Numbered from the stretch's first letter, positions 51,016-60,145 are shown. The stretch: DNA of 64,000 bases from Planctomicrobium piriforme (GCA_945860955.1 CAMATH010000033.1:1-64000); one strand, 5' to 3'. Notes: generated from the letters alone by a model not told the origin. Program-made: numbers and translations.

Positions 51016-52692
51016 CTATTCGTTCTCTTCGCCGTCCAATTCGATCACTTGATCCAGCAACACCATTCGCTTCAACCAGCGCTGGATGCGTTGATGCCCG
51101 GCGGCGGTCTGTCGGATCACCAGCCCGTCGCGAGTCGCGACGATTTTCCCTGTCGCCGAATCCGTTGTGGGAGTTGATCCTGCGACATTCTCCTGCGCCG
51201 AATCTTCCAGCGAAAGCAGCAAATGGCGGATGGTTTCGGGCGAGTCGCCCTGAATTCGGTAGTACGTGGACTTGAGCTTGGTTTGCTCAGGCTTCCCGGC
51301 CTCATCAGGTACCGATTCCGAAGCGGACGCGAACTGTCGAAGGTCTGCGAGGACGCTGGCGATCTTCTGGTGATTTGCCGCGGTCTGCCGCACGATCAGT
51401 TGATCCCGAAACCGAACAACCACCCCCTCGCCTCCCAGCGCCTCCCACGATTCCGGCGAGACAACTGCCTGCAACAGGTCGTAGAGTCCGTCTGCGGGTT
51501 GTGCCCCTTTCGCTGCCGCTCCTCCCCCCATTGTCGCGACCCCGCCCCCGCCGAATTGGAAGAATCCCCCACTGCCGCCCCCTCCGCCACCCATGCCGCC
51601 CCAGCCTCCGCCAAAACCGCCCGGCGCCTCCCCTTCGACCGGGTTGTCTTGCGAATACGCATCCGTGTGCTTCAAAACCAGCTCGTCGGGAAGATCCTTG
51701 ACCGCATACAACCGAACCGAATTCTTGTCGGGTGTGCCGTCCAGAGACAGGAGAATCCCCTCGTTGGCAATGCTCCAGGCAACACCGGTGTCGGACAACA
51801 CGTGGTTCAGCACCGATTCCAACGGCACCTGTTTCATGGAGAGGGTTCGCTCGCGCGAAATGATGGACCCGTCCCGCGTGAGTCGTTCCAGATCACACCA
51901 GATTGTCACCGGTGAAAGCTTTCGCAACTGTTCCAGGCAGCCCTCAAAATCGAGTTGCTGAAAAGCGACGTCGACCGGTTCCCTCAACGCCGACAGGATC
52001 TTCTCTTCGGAGACGATTACAGCCTCCACTGTGACATCAATCTCCGAGCCATCACTCTCCGGTCGATCGTTGAAGTCTTCCTCGCCCTCACCGGCCAACC
52101 CGCGCAGAATTCTCGCGATTTCGGCATGGACTTTCGTGGATTGACGGACCATCAAGCCTCCCCGGAAGGCTCGGAGAGAACCCGTCCCCCCCAGGTCCTC
52201 CCACGACTCGGGAGCGGCGACCCGAACCAAAGTCGCGGCCAAGACGCGCAGCTCGTCGTCCGTCTTGGCCACACTCTTGGTCGGGTGACTCCGGACAACC
52301 ATCTCACCGAATGCTCGATCACTCGTCGTGATCCGAAACTGTCCGTCGCGGGCCTCCCAGGCGAGGTCTCGGCATTCCAGAAGCTGATTCAGAACCGACC
52401 TCAGCGTGATCTCCTGGACCGCGAGGTCGATTTCCTCCGTGAGCGGATCGTTCGCGTAGGCCAGCGCGACCTCGTCAAACTCCAACGGCAACCCGTGCGA
52501 AATCAGCAGCTTTTCCAGGACCGATCGGACACTTTCTCGACTTGCGCTGATTTCCACCTGTGCGTTCAGTTTTTCCCGAAAACGCAGCTCATCGGTCCGA
52601 TTCGCCTTGTCGTCAGCGGCTGAAAACCCGGTCACTCCCAGCGCCACGCAGAATGCGATCAACACACTCGCAGAGAATCTCAGACAAGTCAT
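51016..52692 (-). CDS. Exported repeat-module protein with STN-like domain
   Basis: 558 aa; start at 52692 gives a signal peptide (about 1-27, ending FSAAD). The N-terminal part has STN-like features (VRSVLEKLLISHGLPLEFDEVALAYANDP.. followed by VLNQLLECRDLAWEARDGQFRITT). A module [AS]PESWE-[DA]-LGG followed by an RFRDQLIVRQT strand-helix occurs twice (about 165-215, 415-460), and a third, truncated copy of the second half (ATRDGLVIRQTAAGHQRIQRWL) is at the C-terminus. A Gly-rich stretch (about 360-395) separates the halves. The second segment again starts like STN (VDVAFQQLDFEGCLEQL). Secretin-like or planctomycete-specific exported protein, function unknown. Confidence 0.7.
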   Translation of the reverse strand: MTCLRFSASVLIAFCVALGVTGFSAADDKANRTDELRFREKLNAQVEISASRESVRSVLEKLLISHGLPLEFDEVALAYANDPLTEEIDLAVQEITLRSVLNQLLECRDLAWEARDGQFRITTSDRAFGEMVVRSHPTKSVAKTDDELRVLAATLVRVAAPESWEDLGGTGSLRAFRGGLMVRQSTKVHAEIARILRGLAGEGEEDFNDRPESDGSEIDVTVEAVIVSEEKILSALREPVDVAFQQLDFEGCLEQLRKLSPVTIWCDLERLTRDGSIISRERTLSMKQVPLESVLNHVLSDTGVAWSIANEGILLSLDGTPDKNSVRLYAVKDLPDELVLKHTDAYSQDNPVEGEAPGGFGGGWGGMGGGGGGSGGFFQFGGGGVATMGGGAAAKGAQPADGLYDLLQAVVSPESWEALGGEGVVVRFRDQLIVRQTAANHQKIASVLADLRQFASASESVPDEAGKPEQTKLKSTYYRIQGDSPETIRHLLLSLEDSAQENVAGSTPTTDSATGKIVATRDGLVIRQTAAGHQRIQRWLKRMVLLDQVIELDGEENE

Positions 52693-52799
52693 CGCGGTCT
52701 CCAGATCTGAATGGGGGAATGAGTTTCCTGGTTGCAACACAGCCCGAACTACTTCACTCTATGTCAGATCCCTCACCGTGAGGTACAGAATTCTGGTCG

Positions 52800-53759
52800 A
52801 TGTCGATTCCATTTGCCAACCGCCCCCCGTCCGCGACATGGGAGTCGATCCCCCTGCCAGGGAACCCACCCGCAACCGCCTGGATCTGGTTCAAGCCCGC
52901 GACCGCCCCGCTGGCGATCTTGCTGCAAATTCCCGCCGAACTCTTCCGAAACCCGGCGACTCGGCCAACATTGACGTTACGCGGACTGCTGGCAGCCGTT
53001 GGAATGGACGTTCGCCTGGTCACTGTCTGCGTCGTTTACGGCAGTCCGCTCGATCCGCACCAGGGACTCAATCCGATCCTCGACTACCCGTTGACCGAGC
53101 CGCCGGCCGGTGGCGATCCCCTGATTGCCCTCCACGTTCATCCGATGGCCGTCCAACCGCAGCCCATGGTGGACGTCCCCTATACCCCGGTTGTCGCCGC
53201 CGGTTACTCCGGGGGGATGCAGAATCCGATGCCGGCATCCTCGACGCAAATCCCTCCTGGTGCCGACGAGATCCTTTTACGCATGGCGGCCGACTGGCAC
53301 GCCAGTTTGCAACTGGAACAGCAGCTTGATGGAATGGCGAAACAGCTCAACGCGACGGCGCAGCGGTTGAATGGCCTCAATCGTGAACTGACTCCCGAAG
53401 AATCGCGATTCGCCGACTCGCAAGACAAACGCGAATGGCAAGACGCGCGCCGCTGGTTGCGCGACGCCGTCGCGAAAATCTCGCGATTTCTCAAGGAACA
53501 CGTGGTGGGAATCACCAGTGCTGCGGGGAAACGCGATTCCTACGAGTTGATCTTTGACCAGTTTGTCGCGCCGCGCCGGCCATTCGACGGACTGGTTCAA
53601 GCCGACCGGGATTTCTCGGCCTATCGCAAGCTGTTGCAGACACTGCTCAACAACATGAACTCCGCCCAGGGTTCCGCGGTCCAAGACGCCGAACGAAAAG
53701 CGCAGACTCTGATCACCCGCATGGCGGCACGGGTGCGGGCGGGGAAATCGAAGAAGTGA
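52800..53759 (+). CDS. Hypothetical protein
   Basis: 319 aa, ATG 52800. No signal peptide; hydrophobic and Pro-rich for the first 100 residues (LPGNPPATAWIWFKPATAPLAILLQIPAELF), then an alpha-helical second half rich in Gln, Arg and Ala (residues 165-319, LNATAQRLNGLNRELTPEE..). The C-terminal helical part contains DAVAKISRFLKEHVVGIT and RKLLQTLLNNMNSAQGSAVQDAERKAQTLI, likely a coiled coil. No known family recognised. Divergent from the exported repeat protein (107 nt). Confidence 0.6.
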   Translation: MSIPFANRPPSATWESIPLPGNPPATAWIWFKPATAPLAILLQIPAELFRNPATRPTLTLRGLLAAVGMDVRLVTVCVVYGSPLDPHQGLNPILDYPLTEPPAGGDPLIALHVHPMAVQPQPMVDVPYTPVVAAGYSGGMQNPMPASSTQIPPGADEILLRMAADWHASLQLEQQLDGMAKQLNATAQRLNGLNRELTPEESRFADSQDKREWQDARRWLRDAVAKISRFLKEHVVGITSAAGKRDSYELIFDQFVAPRRPFDGLVQADRDFSAYRKLLQTLLNNMNSAQGSAVQDAERKAQTLITRMAARVRAGKSKK

Positions 53760-53840
53760 GCGGCATGCGCACCACCATCGCATTTTCCGCCGTGTCGAGT
53801 GGAACTTCCCGAGTCGTGGTGATTCAGTGAATTGTCGCTG

Positions 53841-53957
53841 GGCCAGTCTTTCGGAGAAAGACGAATGTAGCCCGCACTCTCTGAGTGCGCGGCCCGCTGT
53901 GCGAACTCCGTCACTCGACGCACTTAGGGCTGGCACAACCTCCCAAGCGAGCCGTCC
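53841..53957 (+). repeat. GTCTTTC..GAAAGAC dispersed repeat, copy A
   Basis: Starts GGCCAGTCTTTCGGAGAAAG and carries the palindrome GTCTTTC-GGA-GAAAGAC (53846-53862). The following 90 nt align to copy B at about four bases in five over GCGGCC..GCTGTGCGA.., GTCGACGA-type and GGGCTGGC blocks. Confidence 0.7.
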
Positions 53958-54036
53958 ATCGCTGGATGAATCCGACGCCGCACGGTTTCAACAGGGAAGT
54001 GAACCGCTGGTCGAAATCGGATGCGCCGGTTTTGGT

Positions 54037-54196
54037 GTGAGTTCTGGGGCAGCCCCCAGTGCGTTGTCTTGCCGGTCGGGGCGCAGCGGGGCCAGTCTTT
54101 CGGAGAAAGACGGCTACATTGGGAGTTCGCGGCCGGCTGTGCGATCTTCGTCAGTCGACGAACTCGGGGCTGGCGAAATCCCCCCAGGCGAGGCGG
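54037..54196 (+). repeat. GTCTTTC..GAAAGAC dispersed repeat, copy B
   Basis: Palindrome GTCTTTC-GGA-GAAAGAC at 54095-54111. The left 75 nt match copy C (36742-36827, inverted); the right 100 nt match copy A. It therefore links the two other copies and represents the fullest form of the family in this window. Confidence 0.7.
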
Positions 54197-54276
54197 GCGT
54201 CGGGACGTGGTAGCCGATCCCCGCTTCCTGACCGGCGCGGCTTGGACCGAAACCCGAGGTTTCCACCGGGTTCAGT

Positions 54277-56652
54277 TCAGTTGACCGGGCGCAAGGTCTG
54301 CGTCATACACGGTCCCGGTTCCCCCTTCAGTCGCAGCGCGTGGTATTCACCGCGCTGCCACGCCGGAAGCTGGTCGTCGTAATGCGGACTTCCGGGGCAG
54401 CCCGATTCGCTGCCCGCGTCCACCGCCCACAGGGTCGCCTGCGGGTCGGAGAGGTCGGCGATCATGCGGTACCCCGCACCGGTTGGCGCGGAGTAGTCGG
54501 CCGCTTGTCCGGTGTTGCAAACCGTCTGCATGTCGCCGCGCACGGGGACTCCTCCCCGATCCAGCAGCGTCCCCAAATCCCCCCGATCGGTCAGGAGGTG
54601 CTTCTGTTGCAACAGGTGCAGCCGACCCCATCCCCAGTCGAGAGGATTCGCCCCCAGTTTGCCGGCAATCCACGTCAACGCGGATTCAAACGCGTCGTGA
54701 ATCGCGATACGTCGTGCCGCATCGTCCGGGAACCAGCCGGCGGGGTCTTCCGACAATAGCGCCTGGGCGAGTCCGCCGCACGCTCCCGCCGCCAGAGTCG
54801 CGGTCTCGCCGGTGAACCGCACTTCCGCCACCCGCTGCGACCAATGGGTGAAAAAGACATTGAACAGCGTTGCGCCGACACGGTCGGGTTCAATGCGACA
54901 GTCCCAGGCCGCCAGGTATCCTGCCGCCTCGCGCACTTGTGGATTCGCCGACTCGCGCAAAACCGATAGCATTGGCGGGAGACAATCCACCGCCCGTAGC
55001 GACATCGTGTCGAGTTGCATATCAACCATCTGGCGGTGGGTCGCGACCGATCGCTCTTCAAACATTTGTCGAATGCGGAGTCCCCGGTAACAACTCCCCC
55101 AGGTTCCCGAGAGAGGATAGGGAAAATCATCGGGGGCGACCCGGTTGTTGGCGGTTCCAATCCAGCCGCGCGGCGGGTTCTCGACATGCGGCATCCCTTC
55201 AAACGGAATCAGCCCAGCCCATTGATGGGCGGGATCCCACCCGGGGCGATATCCCCGTTCCCAGACCGTGCGGATCGGCAACCGTCCCGTACATTGATAG
55301 CCGATCTGCCCCTCCACATCGGCGTACACAACGCAGAACGTCGGTACCATCCATGGCTCGGTCGCGGCCCGCAACTCGCTGGCGGAGTTGGCGCGATCCA
55401 TCGCGAGCAGCGCGGGAATCCAGCCACACGGGTTCATGCCGAGCCAGCGGAGTGAGACCGGGCCGGTGTCTCGCGCCGGTCCAGGGAGGATCTCATCGAC
55501 AATTGGCCCATTGCGAGACAGCCTGACCGTGCGCGTGACCGTTTCGGCACCGCGAACGTCGATTTCCTCGGGAATCTCGCGCCACGGTTCCCAACGGCCG
55601 TCATACAGAAAGCAACCAGGATGAGCCGCGTCGGTTCGCTCCTGGTAAAGATCACGCAGCGAGCAGATGTTGTTCGTGATTCCCCAGGCGACCCGTTCAT
55701 TCCGCCCGAACATGATCGCCGGCATGCCCGCGTAGGTGATTCCCGCGACGTTGAACGATCCCCCTTGCAGATGCACCTCGTGCCAGCACGAAACCGCGGC
55801 GAACGCAATGTGCGGGTCACTGGCGACGAACGGCTTCCCTGTGGTTGTGCGACTCCCCGCGACGACCCAGTTGTTGCTCCCGTGCCCCGCGTCCGGATCG
55901 TTGACCGAGACTCCGACAGGCTGAATCCCATTCCGCGTTGCGGCGTAGTCCCCGGAGTGCAAGATCGATTCGGCGTCGGCCTCGGCACGCAGAAACGTCT
56001 GATACAAGGCTCCCTCCCCCAGCACCCGGCTGGCGAGTTCCGGAATCACAATGACCGGGAATCGCCCGGTCAGGTACCAGCGAAACTCCCCGGCGATCGC
56101 CAGAGAGTCGATCGGACTCCACGGTTCAGGGCGGTAATCGAGCAAAGCGAATTCGACGGGCAACCGTTCGCCGCACGATTCGATAAACGCGTTGACACCC
56201 GCCGACCATGCTTCGCACAGCGTGCGGGTTTCGGCGGGGAGATGGTCCCACTCACGCTGGGCAATCCGGTGCAGTCCGACCGTCCGCGCGACGAGATCCG
56301 ATTCGACCGCCGACGGACCCAGGATTTCCGCCAGCCGACCAACGGCCCGGCGTCGCAACGTATCGAGCTGAAACAGCCGATCTTGCGCGGTCGCGAAACC
56401 GAAGCCAAAAAACAGGTCATTGTCGTTTTCGGCCGTGATGCGGGGAATGCCACATTCGTTGCGAGAGATTTGAACCTGCCGCTCGACGGTCGCGGAAACG
56501 GGAGTGGTCAAATCGGGGAGGCGGGCGGAGCATTCGGAGGTCCACCAGTCGTCGAATTGCAAGCGGGTCCAGGCTTGTGATTGGCAGATCGAGGCGATCG
56601 ATTCCCCCTGGCCAAGTCGTGCGAGAAGGTCGGCGGACGGGGTGGGAGGCAT
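54277..56652 (-). CDS. Penicillin-acylase family N-terminal nucleophile hydrolase
   Basis: 791 aa with start at 56652; an upstream start at 56742 would add 30 residues, and neither has a good ribosome site. An alpha segment with the family motif (RITAENDNDLFFGFGFATAQDRLFQLD, about 71-97) precedes the cleavage site HGSNNWVV, where Ser259 (GS|NNW) becomes the nucleophile after self-cleavage. The beta segment follows with FVASDPHIAF, and the later SGTWGSCYRG block is also family-typical. No signal peptide or Tat motif is evident, unusual for the family, which is mostly exported. Substrates can be acyl-homoserine lactones, beta-lactams or other amides; cannot be chosen from sequence. Confidence 0.85.
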   Translation of the reverse strand: MPPTPSADLLARLGQGESIASICQSQAWTRLQFDDWWTSECSARLPDLTTPVSATVERQVQISRNECGIPRITAENDNDLFFGFGFATAQDRLFQLDTLRRRAVGRLAEILGPSAVESDLVARTVGLHRIAQREWDHLPAETRTLCEAWSAGVNAFIESCGERLPVEFALLDYRPEPWSPIDSLAIAGEFRWYLTGRFPVIVIPELASRVLGEGALYQTFLRAEADAESILHSGDYAATRNGIQPVGVSVNDPDAGHGSNNWVVAGSRTTTGKPFVASDPHIAFAAVSCWHEVHLQGGSFNVAGITYAGMPAIMFGRNERVAWGITNNICSLRDLYQERTDAAHPGCFLYDGRWEPWREIPEEIDVRGAETVTRTVRLSRNGPIVDEILPGPARDTGPVSLRWLGMNPCGWIPALLAMDRANSASELRAATEPWMVPTFCVVYADVEGQIGYQCTGRLPIRTVWERGYRPGWDPAHQWAGLIPFEGMPHVENPPRGWIGTANNRVAPDDFPYPLSGTWGSCYRGLRIRQMFEERSVATHRQMVDMQLDTMSLRAVDCLPPMLSVLRESANPQVREAAGYLAAWDCRIEPDRVGATLFNVFFTHWSQRVAEVRFTGETATLAAGACGGLAQALLSEDPAGWFPDDAARRIAIHDAFESALTWIAGKLGANPLDWGWGRLHLLQQKHLLTDRGDLGTLLDRGGVPVRGDMQTVCNTGQAADYSAPTGAGYRMIADLSDPQATLWAVDAGSESGCPGSPHYDDQLPAWQRGEYHALRLKGEPGPCMTQTLRPVN

Positions 56653-56775
56653 GGGCGGAGGGGGGATTCGAGGGGGCGAATTGTCGTGACTTCCGGATTG
56701 CAACGCGAACGGCAGTAAAGCACAATCGGACCGCCAGTACAAAGCGCACGCCGTCGACCAATGCAGGAGAGACCC

Positions 56776-58335
56776 ATGAGCGAAGGATCCACAGCCGAAT
56801 CAGCCCGCGGAACAGCGGACGGCTCCACAACCGACGCGTGCATTGTGATCTTCGGCGCGTCGGGCGATCTGACCGCGCGAAAACTGCTGCCGGCGCTGTT
56901 CCATTTGTGGGTGGATGGTTACCTGTCAGACCGGTCGCCCATCGTCGGAGCGGCGCGGCGGGCGAAGACCGACGAGGAATTTCGAAACGAGATTTTTGAC
57001 AACCTGAAGCTGATCAGCCGCAGCGGGGCGGTCGACGCGGCGAAATGGGCCGAGTTCTCCAAACGTATGTTTTACCGACAACTGGATCTGTCCCGTCCTG
57101 AGGAATTCCCGGCGTTTGGCGAATCTCTGACCGAACTGGAGCGGGCTGCGGGAATCGCCAACAAGCGTGTCTTTTACATGGCGACGACCCCCGATCTGTT
57201 TGTACCGACCATTGAGTCGCTGTCGCAGGCGAAACTGATCCCCGGACGCAACAGTGAGCAGGTGTTGCGCGTCGTGTTCGAAAAGCCGTTCGGTCGCGAT
57301 CTCGACAGCGCCCGCGAACTCGGCGCGAATCTGGGGCGGATGTTGCGGGAAGATCAGATCTATCGCATTGACCATTACCTCGGCAAAGAGACGGTTCAAA
57401 ACCTGCTGCTGTTTCGGTTCGGCAACGCGATTTTCGAACCGCTCTTCAACCGGACGCACGTCGACCACGTGCAGATCACGGTCGCGGAGGCGCAGGGGAT
57501 GGAACATGGGCGTGGCGGCTACTACGACAACTCGGGAGCGCTGCGCGACGTTCTGCAGAATCACGTGCTGCAACTGCTGGCGCTCGTGGCGATGGAGGCT
57601 CCCTCTTCGTTTCGCGGCAAGGAGATTCGAGACGAGAAGGTCAAAGTTCTCGATGCGCTCGCCCCCGCCGCGAATTCGATCGACAAATGGGCGGTCCGTG
57701 GTCAATACACCTCGTCCTTGATCAACGGCAAACAGGCGGCCGGGTATCTGCAGGAAGACCGCATTCCGCCAGAGTCCCGCACCGAAACCTTCGCGGCGAT
57801 GGAGGTCCGAATCGACAACTGGCGGTGGGCGGGGGTTCCGTTCTACTTGAGGACCGGCAAGCGGATGCCCCGGCGGGTGAGCGAAATCGCGATTCAATTC
57901 AAGCTCCCGCCACTGCATTTGTTCAAGACGGTCGAATGCGAAGGGGACATTTGCGAACTGGTCGAAGCCCGACCCAATCAACTGGTGTTTCGGATTCAGC
58001 CGAGCGAATCGATCTCGCTGACCTGCTCGGCGAAGCGTCCGGGAATGCAGTACCAGATTCATCCTGTGAATCTCGACTTCGCATTCGACGAAGGCTTCAA
58101 ACAACTCGCGCTCCCCGAAGCGTATGAGAGACTCCTGCTGGATGTGCTGCGGGGAGACTCGACACTGTTCATGCGAAACGACGAACTCGACGCCGCGTGG
58201 CGACTGGTGACGCCAGTCCTCAATGCGTGGGAAGGGTCGCCAGACCGGCCGGAAGAGTATGCGGCGGGAACCTGGGGACCGGCGGGGTCGGAACGGCTCT
58301 TGGCCAGCGCCGGACGGAAGTGGAGATTGCCGTGA
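56776..58335 (+). CDS. zwf: Glucose-6-phosphate 1-dehydrogenase
   Basis: 519 aa; AGGAG before ATG 56776. NADP-binding GASGDLTARK (27-36), substrate motif RIDHYLGKE (197-205) with the catalytic His, and the family block FRFGNAIFEPLFN. The C-terminal domain is complete (DALAPAANSIDKW.., RWAGVPFYLRTGKRM). Oxidises glucose-6-phosphate to 6-phosphogluconolactone, entering the pentose phosphate pathway. Slightly longer than usual because of a Ser/Thr-rich N-terminus of about 20 residues. Starts 123 nt from the divergent penicillin-acylase start and 54 nt before the flavoprotein gene, so an operon with the latter is possible. Confidence 0.95.
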   Translation: MSEGSTAESARGTADGSTTDACIVIFGASGDLTARKLLPALFHLWVDGYLSDRSPIVGAARRAKTDEEFRNEIFDNLKLISRSGAVDAAKWAEFSKRMFYRQLDLSRPEEFPAFGESLTELERAAGIANKRVFYMATTPDLFVPTIESLSQAKLIPGRNSEQVLRVVFEKPFGRDLDSARELGANLGRMLREDQIYRIDHYLGKETVQNLLLFRFGNAIFEPLFNRTHVDHVQITVAEAQGMEHGRGGYYDNSGALRDVLQNHVLQLLALVAMEAPSSFRGKEIRDEKVKVLDALAPAANSIDKWAVRGQYTSSLINGKQAAGYLQEDRIPPESRTETFAAMEVRIDNWRWAGVPFYLRTGKRMPRRVSEIAIQFKLPPLHLFKTVECEGDICELVEARPNQLVFRIQPSESISLTCSAKRPGMQYQIHPVNLDFAFDEGFKQLALPEAYERLLLDVLRGDSTLFMRNDELDAAWRLVTPVLNAWEGSPDRPEEYAAGTWGPAGSERLLASAGRKWRLP

Positions 58336-58389
58336 GTTGGGAGAGCAGCGGGGCGGTGAGACTCATGCATCACAAGAATCGAACACTTT

Positions 58390-59940
58390 ATGGATATTGA
58401 CGGCGACGTCGCGATTATTGGTTCGGGATTTGGCGGCGCGTTGACGGCGCTGATCCTTCAAAAACTCGATCTGCGTCCGGTGTTGATCGATCGGGCGAGC
58501 CATCCCCGGTTCATCATCGGGGAATCGTCCACGCCCATTGCCGACCTGGTCTGGCAGGATTTGTGTCGTCGCTACGATCTGCCGCGACTGGAACCGCTGT
58601 GTGAATACGGGAGCTGGCAACGTTCGTATTCCCAGTTGCCGTGCGGACTCAAGCGGGGGTTCAGTTACTACCGGCATCAAAGCGGTGCCGAGTTCGCGCC
58701 TCGCATCGACCATGCCAACGAATTGATGGTCGCGGCGAGCAATCAGGACGTTGACGCCGACACCCACTGGTACCGTCCGGATTTCGACGCCTTTCTGGTG
58801 CGAGAGGCGATCGCGGCGCACATTCCGGTTCTGGATTTGACGGAAATCACTGAGATTGTCGATGGGGATGAATGGCGACTCAGCGGACATCGCGCGGGGG
58901 AGACAGTCCGCATCCGATCGCGGTTCATCGTCGATGCGTCGGGAGAGGGGGGATTTCTGGCGCGACATCTGCGACTGCGCAATGAAGTCGCCTCCATGCG
59001 GACATCGTCACGCTCGGTTTTCGGCCACTTTCGAGGAGTTGGGCTTTGGGAGGAGGAATTGCGGCGTGGCAAGGGTCGGATTGGTGATTATCCGTTTCGA
59101 TGCGACGACGCGGCGCTCCACCACATTGTGGATGGCGGGTGGATGTACGTCTTGCGGTTCAACAACGGCGTGACGAGCGCGGGAGTGCTGTTGGATACGG
59201 AGAGACATCCGCTCGATCTGGGAGTGAGTCCCGAGGACGAATGGCATTCCCTGCTGGGGAGATATCCATCGATCGCGAGACAATTCACCGACGCCGAGTT
59301 GACCCCGCTCTGCGGTCCCATGCGTCGGACCGGCCGTCTGCAGCGGCGCTGGTCCCGGTTCGTGGGACCGAACTGGGCGATGCTTCCCTTCAGTGGCTAC
59401 GGCCTCGACGCGCTGCACAGCACCGGCAACGCCCACACGCTGCGCGGGATTGAGCGCCTGTGCGATATTCTGGCGGGTCGATTCGGGCGGGATGAGTTGT
59501 ACGCCGACCTGCAGAAATACGAACGAACGCTGCGTGGCGAAGTTGATCTGCTGGATCAGGTGGTGCATGGCTGCTATTTGGCGTTCGCCGACTTTCGGTT
59601 GTTCGCGTCGTTTTCGATGTGCTACTTCGCGGGGGCGATCTTTAGTGAAGACCAGCGGCGGAAGGGAAAGACCGGCGCTCACGACGCGATTCTGATGGCC
59701 GACCAGCCGGCGTACCGCCAGGTGGTCGATGAGTGCTACCACGAACTGCGGCGACTGTTGTCACTCGGGCGAATCAGTGACGGTCAGGCGGAGGAATACC
59801 GACAATTCGTGGAGCGGCGGATCGCTCCGTACAACCTGGCGGGACTGTGCGACCCGGCCCGGCGGAACCTCTATCCGTACCTGGAAACGGCACCGGCTGA
59901 GGTTGTATCCGAGCCGCGCCCGTCAGGAAGCGGAATTTGA
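58390..59940 (+). CDS. Flavin-dependent halogenase-like oxidoreductase
   Basis: 516 aa. FAD-binding GSGFGG (11-16) in the context DVAIIGSGFGGALTAL. Halogenase-type segments follow: GESSTPIADLVWQDLC (about 44-60), and later VDASGEGGFLARHL and MLPFSGYGLDALHSTGNAHTLRG, as in tryptophan-halogenase/geranylgeranyl-reductase relatives. The WxWxIP motif of true FAD halogenases is not present, so dehalogenation or hydroxylation/desaturation is an equal possibility. The last ten residues, ending EPRPSGSGI, and the stop are read from a GAGCCGC dispersed repeat. 54 nt after the glucose-6-phosphate dehydrogenase gene. Confidence 0.78.
   Translation: MDIDGDVAIIGSGFGGALTALILQKLDLRPVLIDRASHPRFIIGESSTPIADLVWQDLCRRYDLPRLEPLCEYGSWQRSYSQLPCGLKRGFSYYRHQSGAEFAPRIDHANELMVAASNQDVDADTHWYRPDFDAFLVREAIAAHIPVLDLTEITEIVDGDEWRLSGHRAGETVRIRSRFIVDASGEGGFLARHLRLRNEVASMRTSSRSVFGHFRGVGLWEEELRRGKGRIGDYPFRCDDAALHHIVDGGWMYVLRFNNGVTSAGVLLDTERHPLDLGVSPEDEWHSLLGRYPSIARQFTDAELTPLCGPMRRTGRLQRRWSRFVGPNWAMLPFSGYGLDALHSTGNAHTLRGIERLCDILAGRFGRDELYADLQKYERTLRGEVDLLDQVVHGCYLAFADFRLFASFSMCYFAGAIFSEDQRRKGKTGAHDAILMADQPAYRQVVDECYHELRRLLSLGRISDGQAEEYRQFVERRIAPYNLAGLCDPARRNLYPYLETAPAEVVSEPRPSGSGI
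59911..59934 (+). repeat. GAGCCGC repeat, left half, in a coding 3' end
   Basis: GAGCCGCGCCCGTCAGGAAG then CGG: matches the left arm and loop of copies 1 and 2. The right arm is absent. It encodes the C-terminal PRPSGSG of the flavoprotein. Confidence 0.6.
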
Positions 59941-60002
59941 CGTCCGTTTGATAACGGCAATGCTTAAGGGAATTCCATTCCCGGCTGCCGAAAAGATTTG
60001 GG

Positions 60003-60096
60003 TAAGACTCAGATCTCTGACCCGTTCGCCCAAATTGGTGGGTTGTGTTCCGTTTCAGTTGCCGCTCCCTCGGGACGGGTCAGAGACCCATCCTAC
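60003..60096. repeat. REPIN-like element, diverged copy
   Basis: TAAGAC..TCTCTGACCCGT at 60003-60025 and the palindrome GGACGGGTC-AGA-GACCCATCC (60073-60093, one mismatch) followed by TA lie inverted about 48 nt apart. Same overall architecture and length as 349-439; the left palindrome is degenerate. Confidence 0.6.
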
Positions 60097-60145
60097 GGCG
60101 GCCCGTGCCCAAGCTCTGAATTCAGGCCGTGTGGAGTCGAGTCGA

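Larger units (their letters stand above)
53760..54276. other. Repeat-filled intergenic region
   Basis: About 517 nt between two converging genes, consisting largely of two copies of the GTCTTTC..GAAAGAC dispersed repeat. No gene is supported. Confidence 0.6.
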
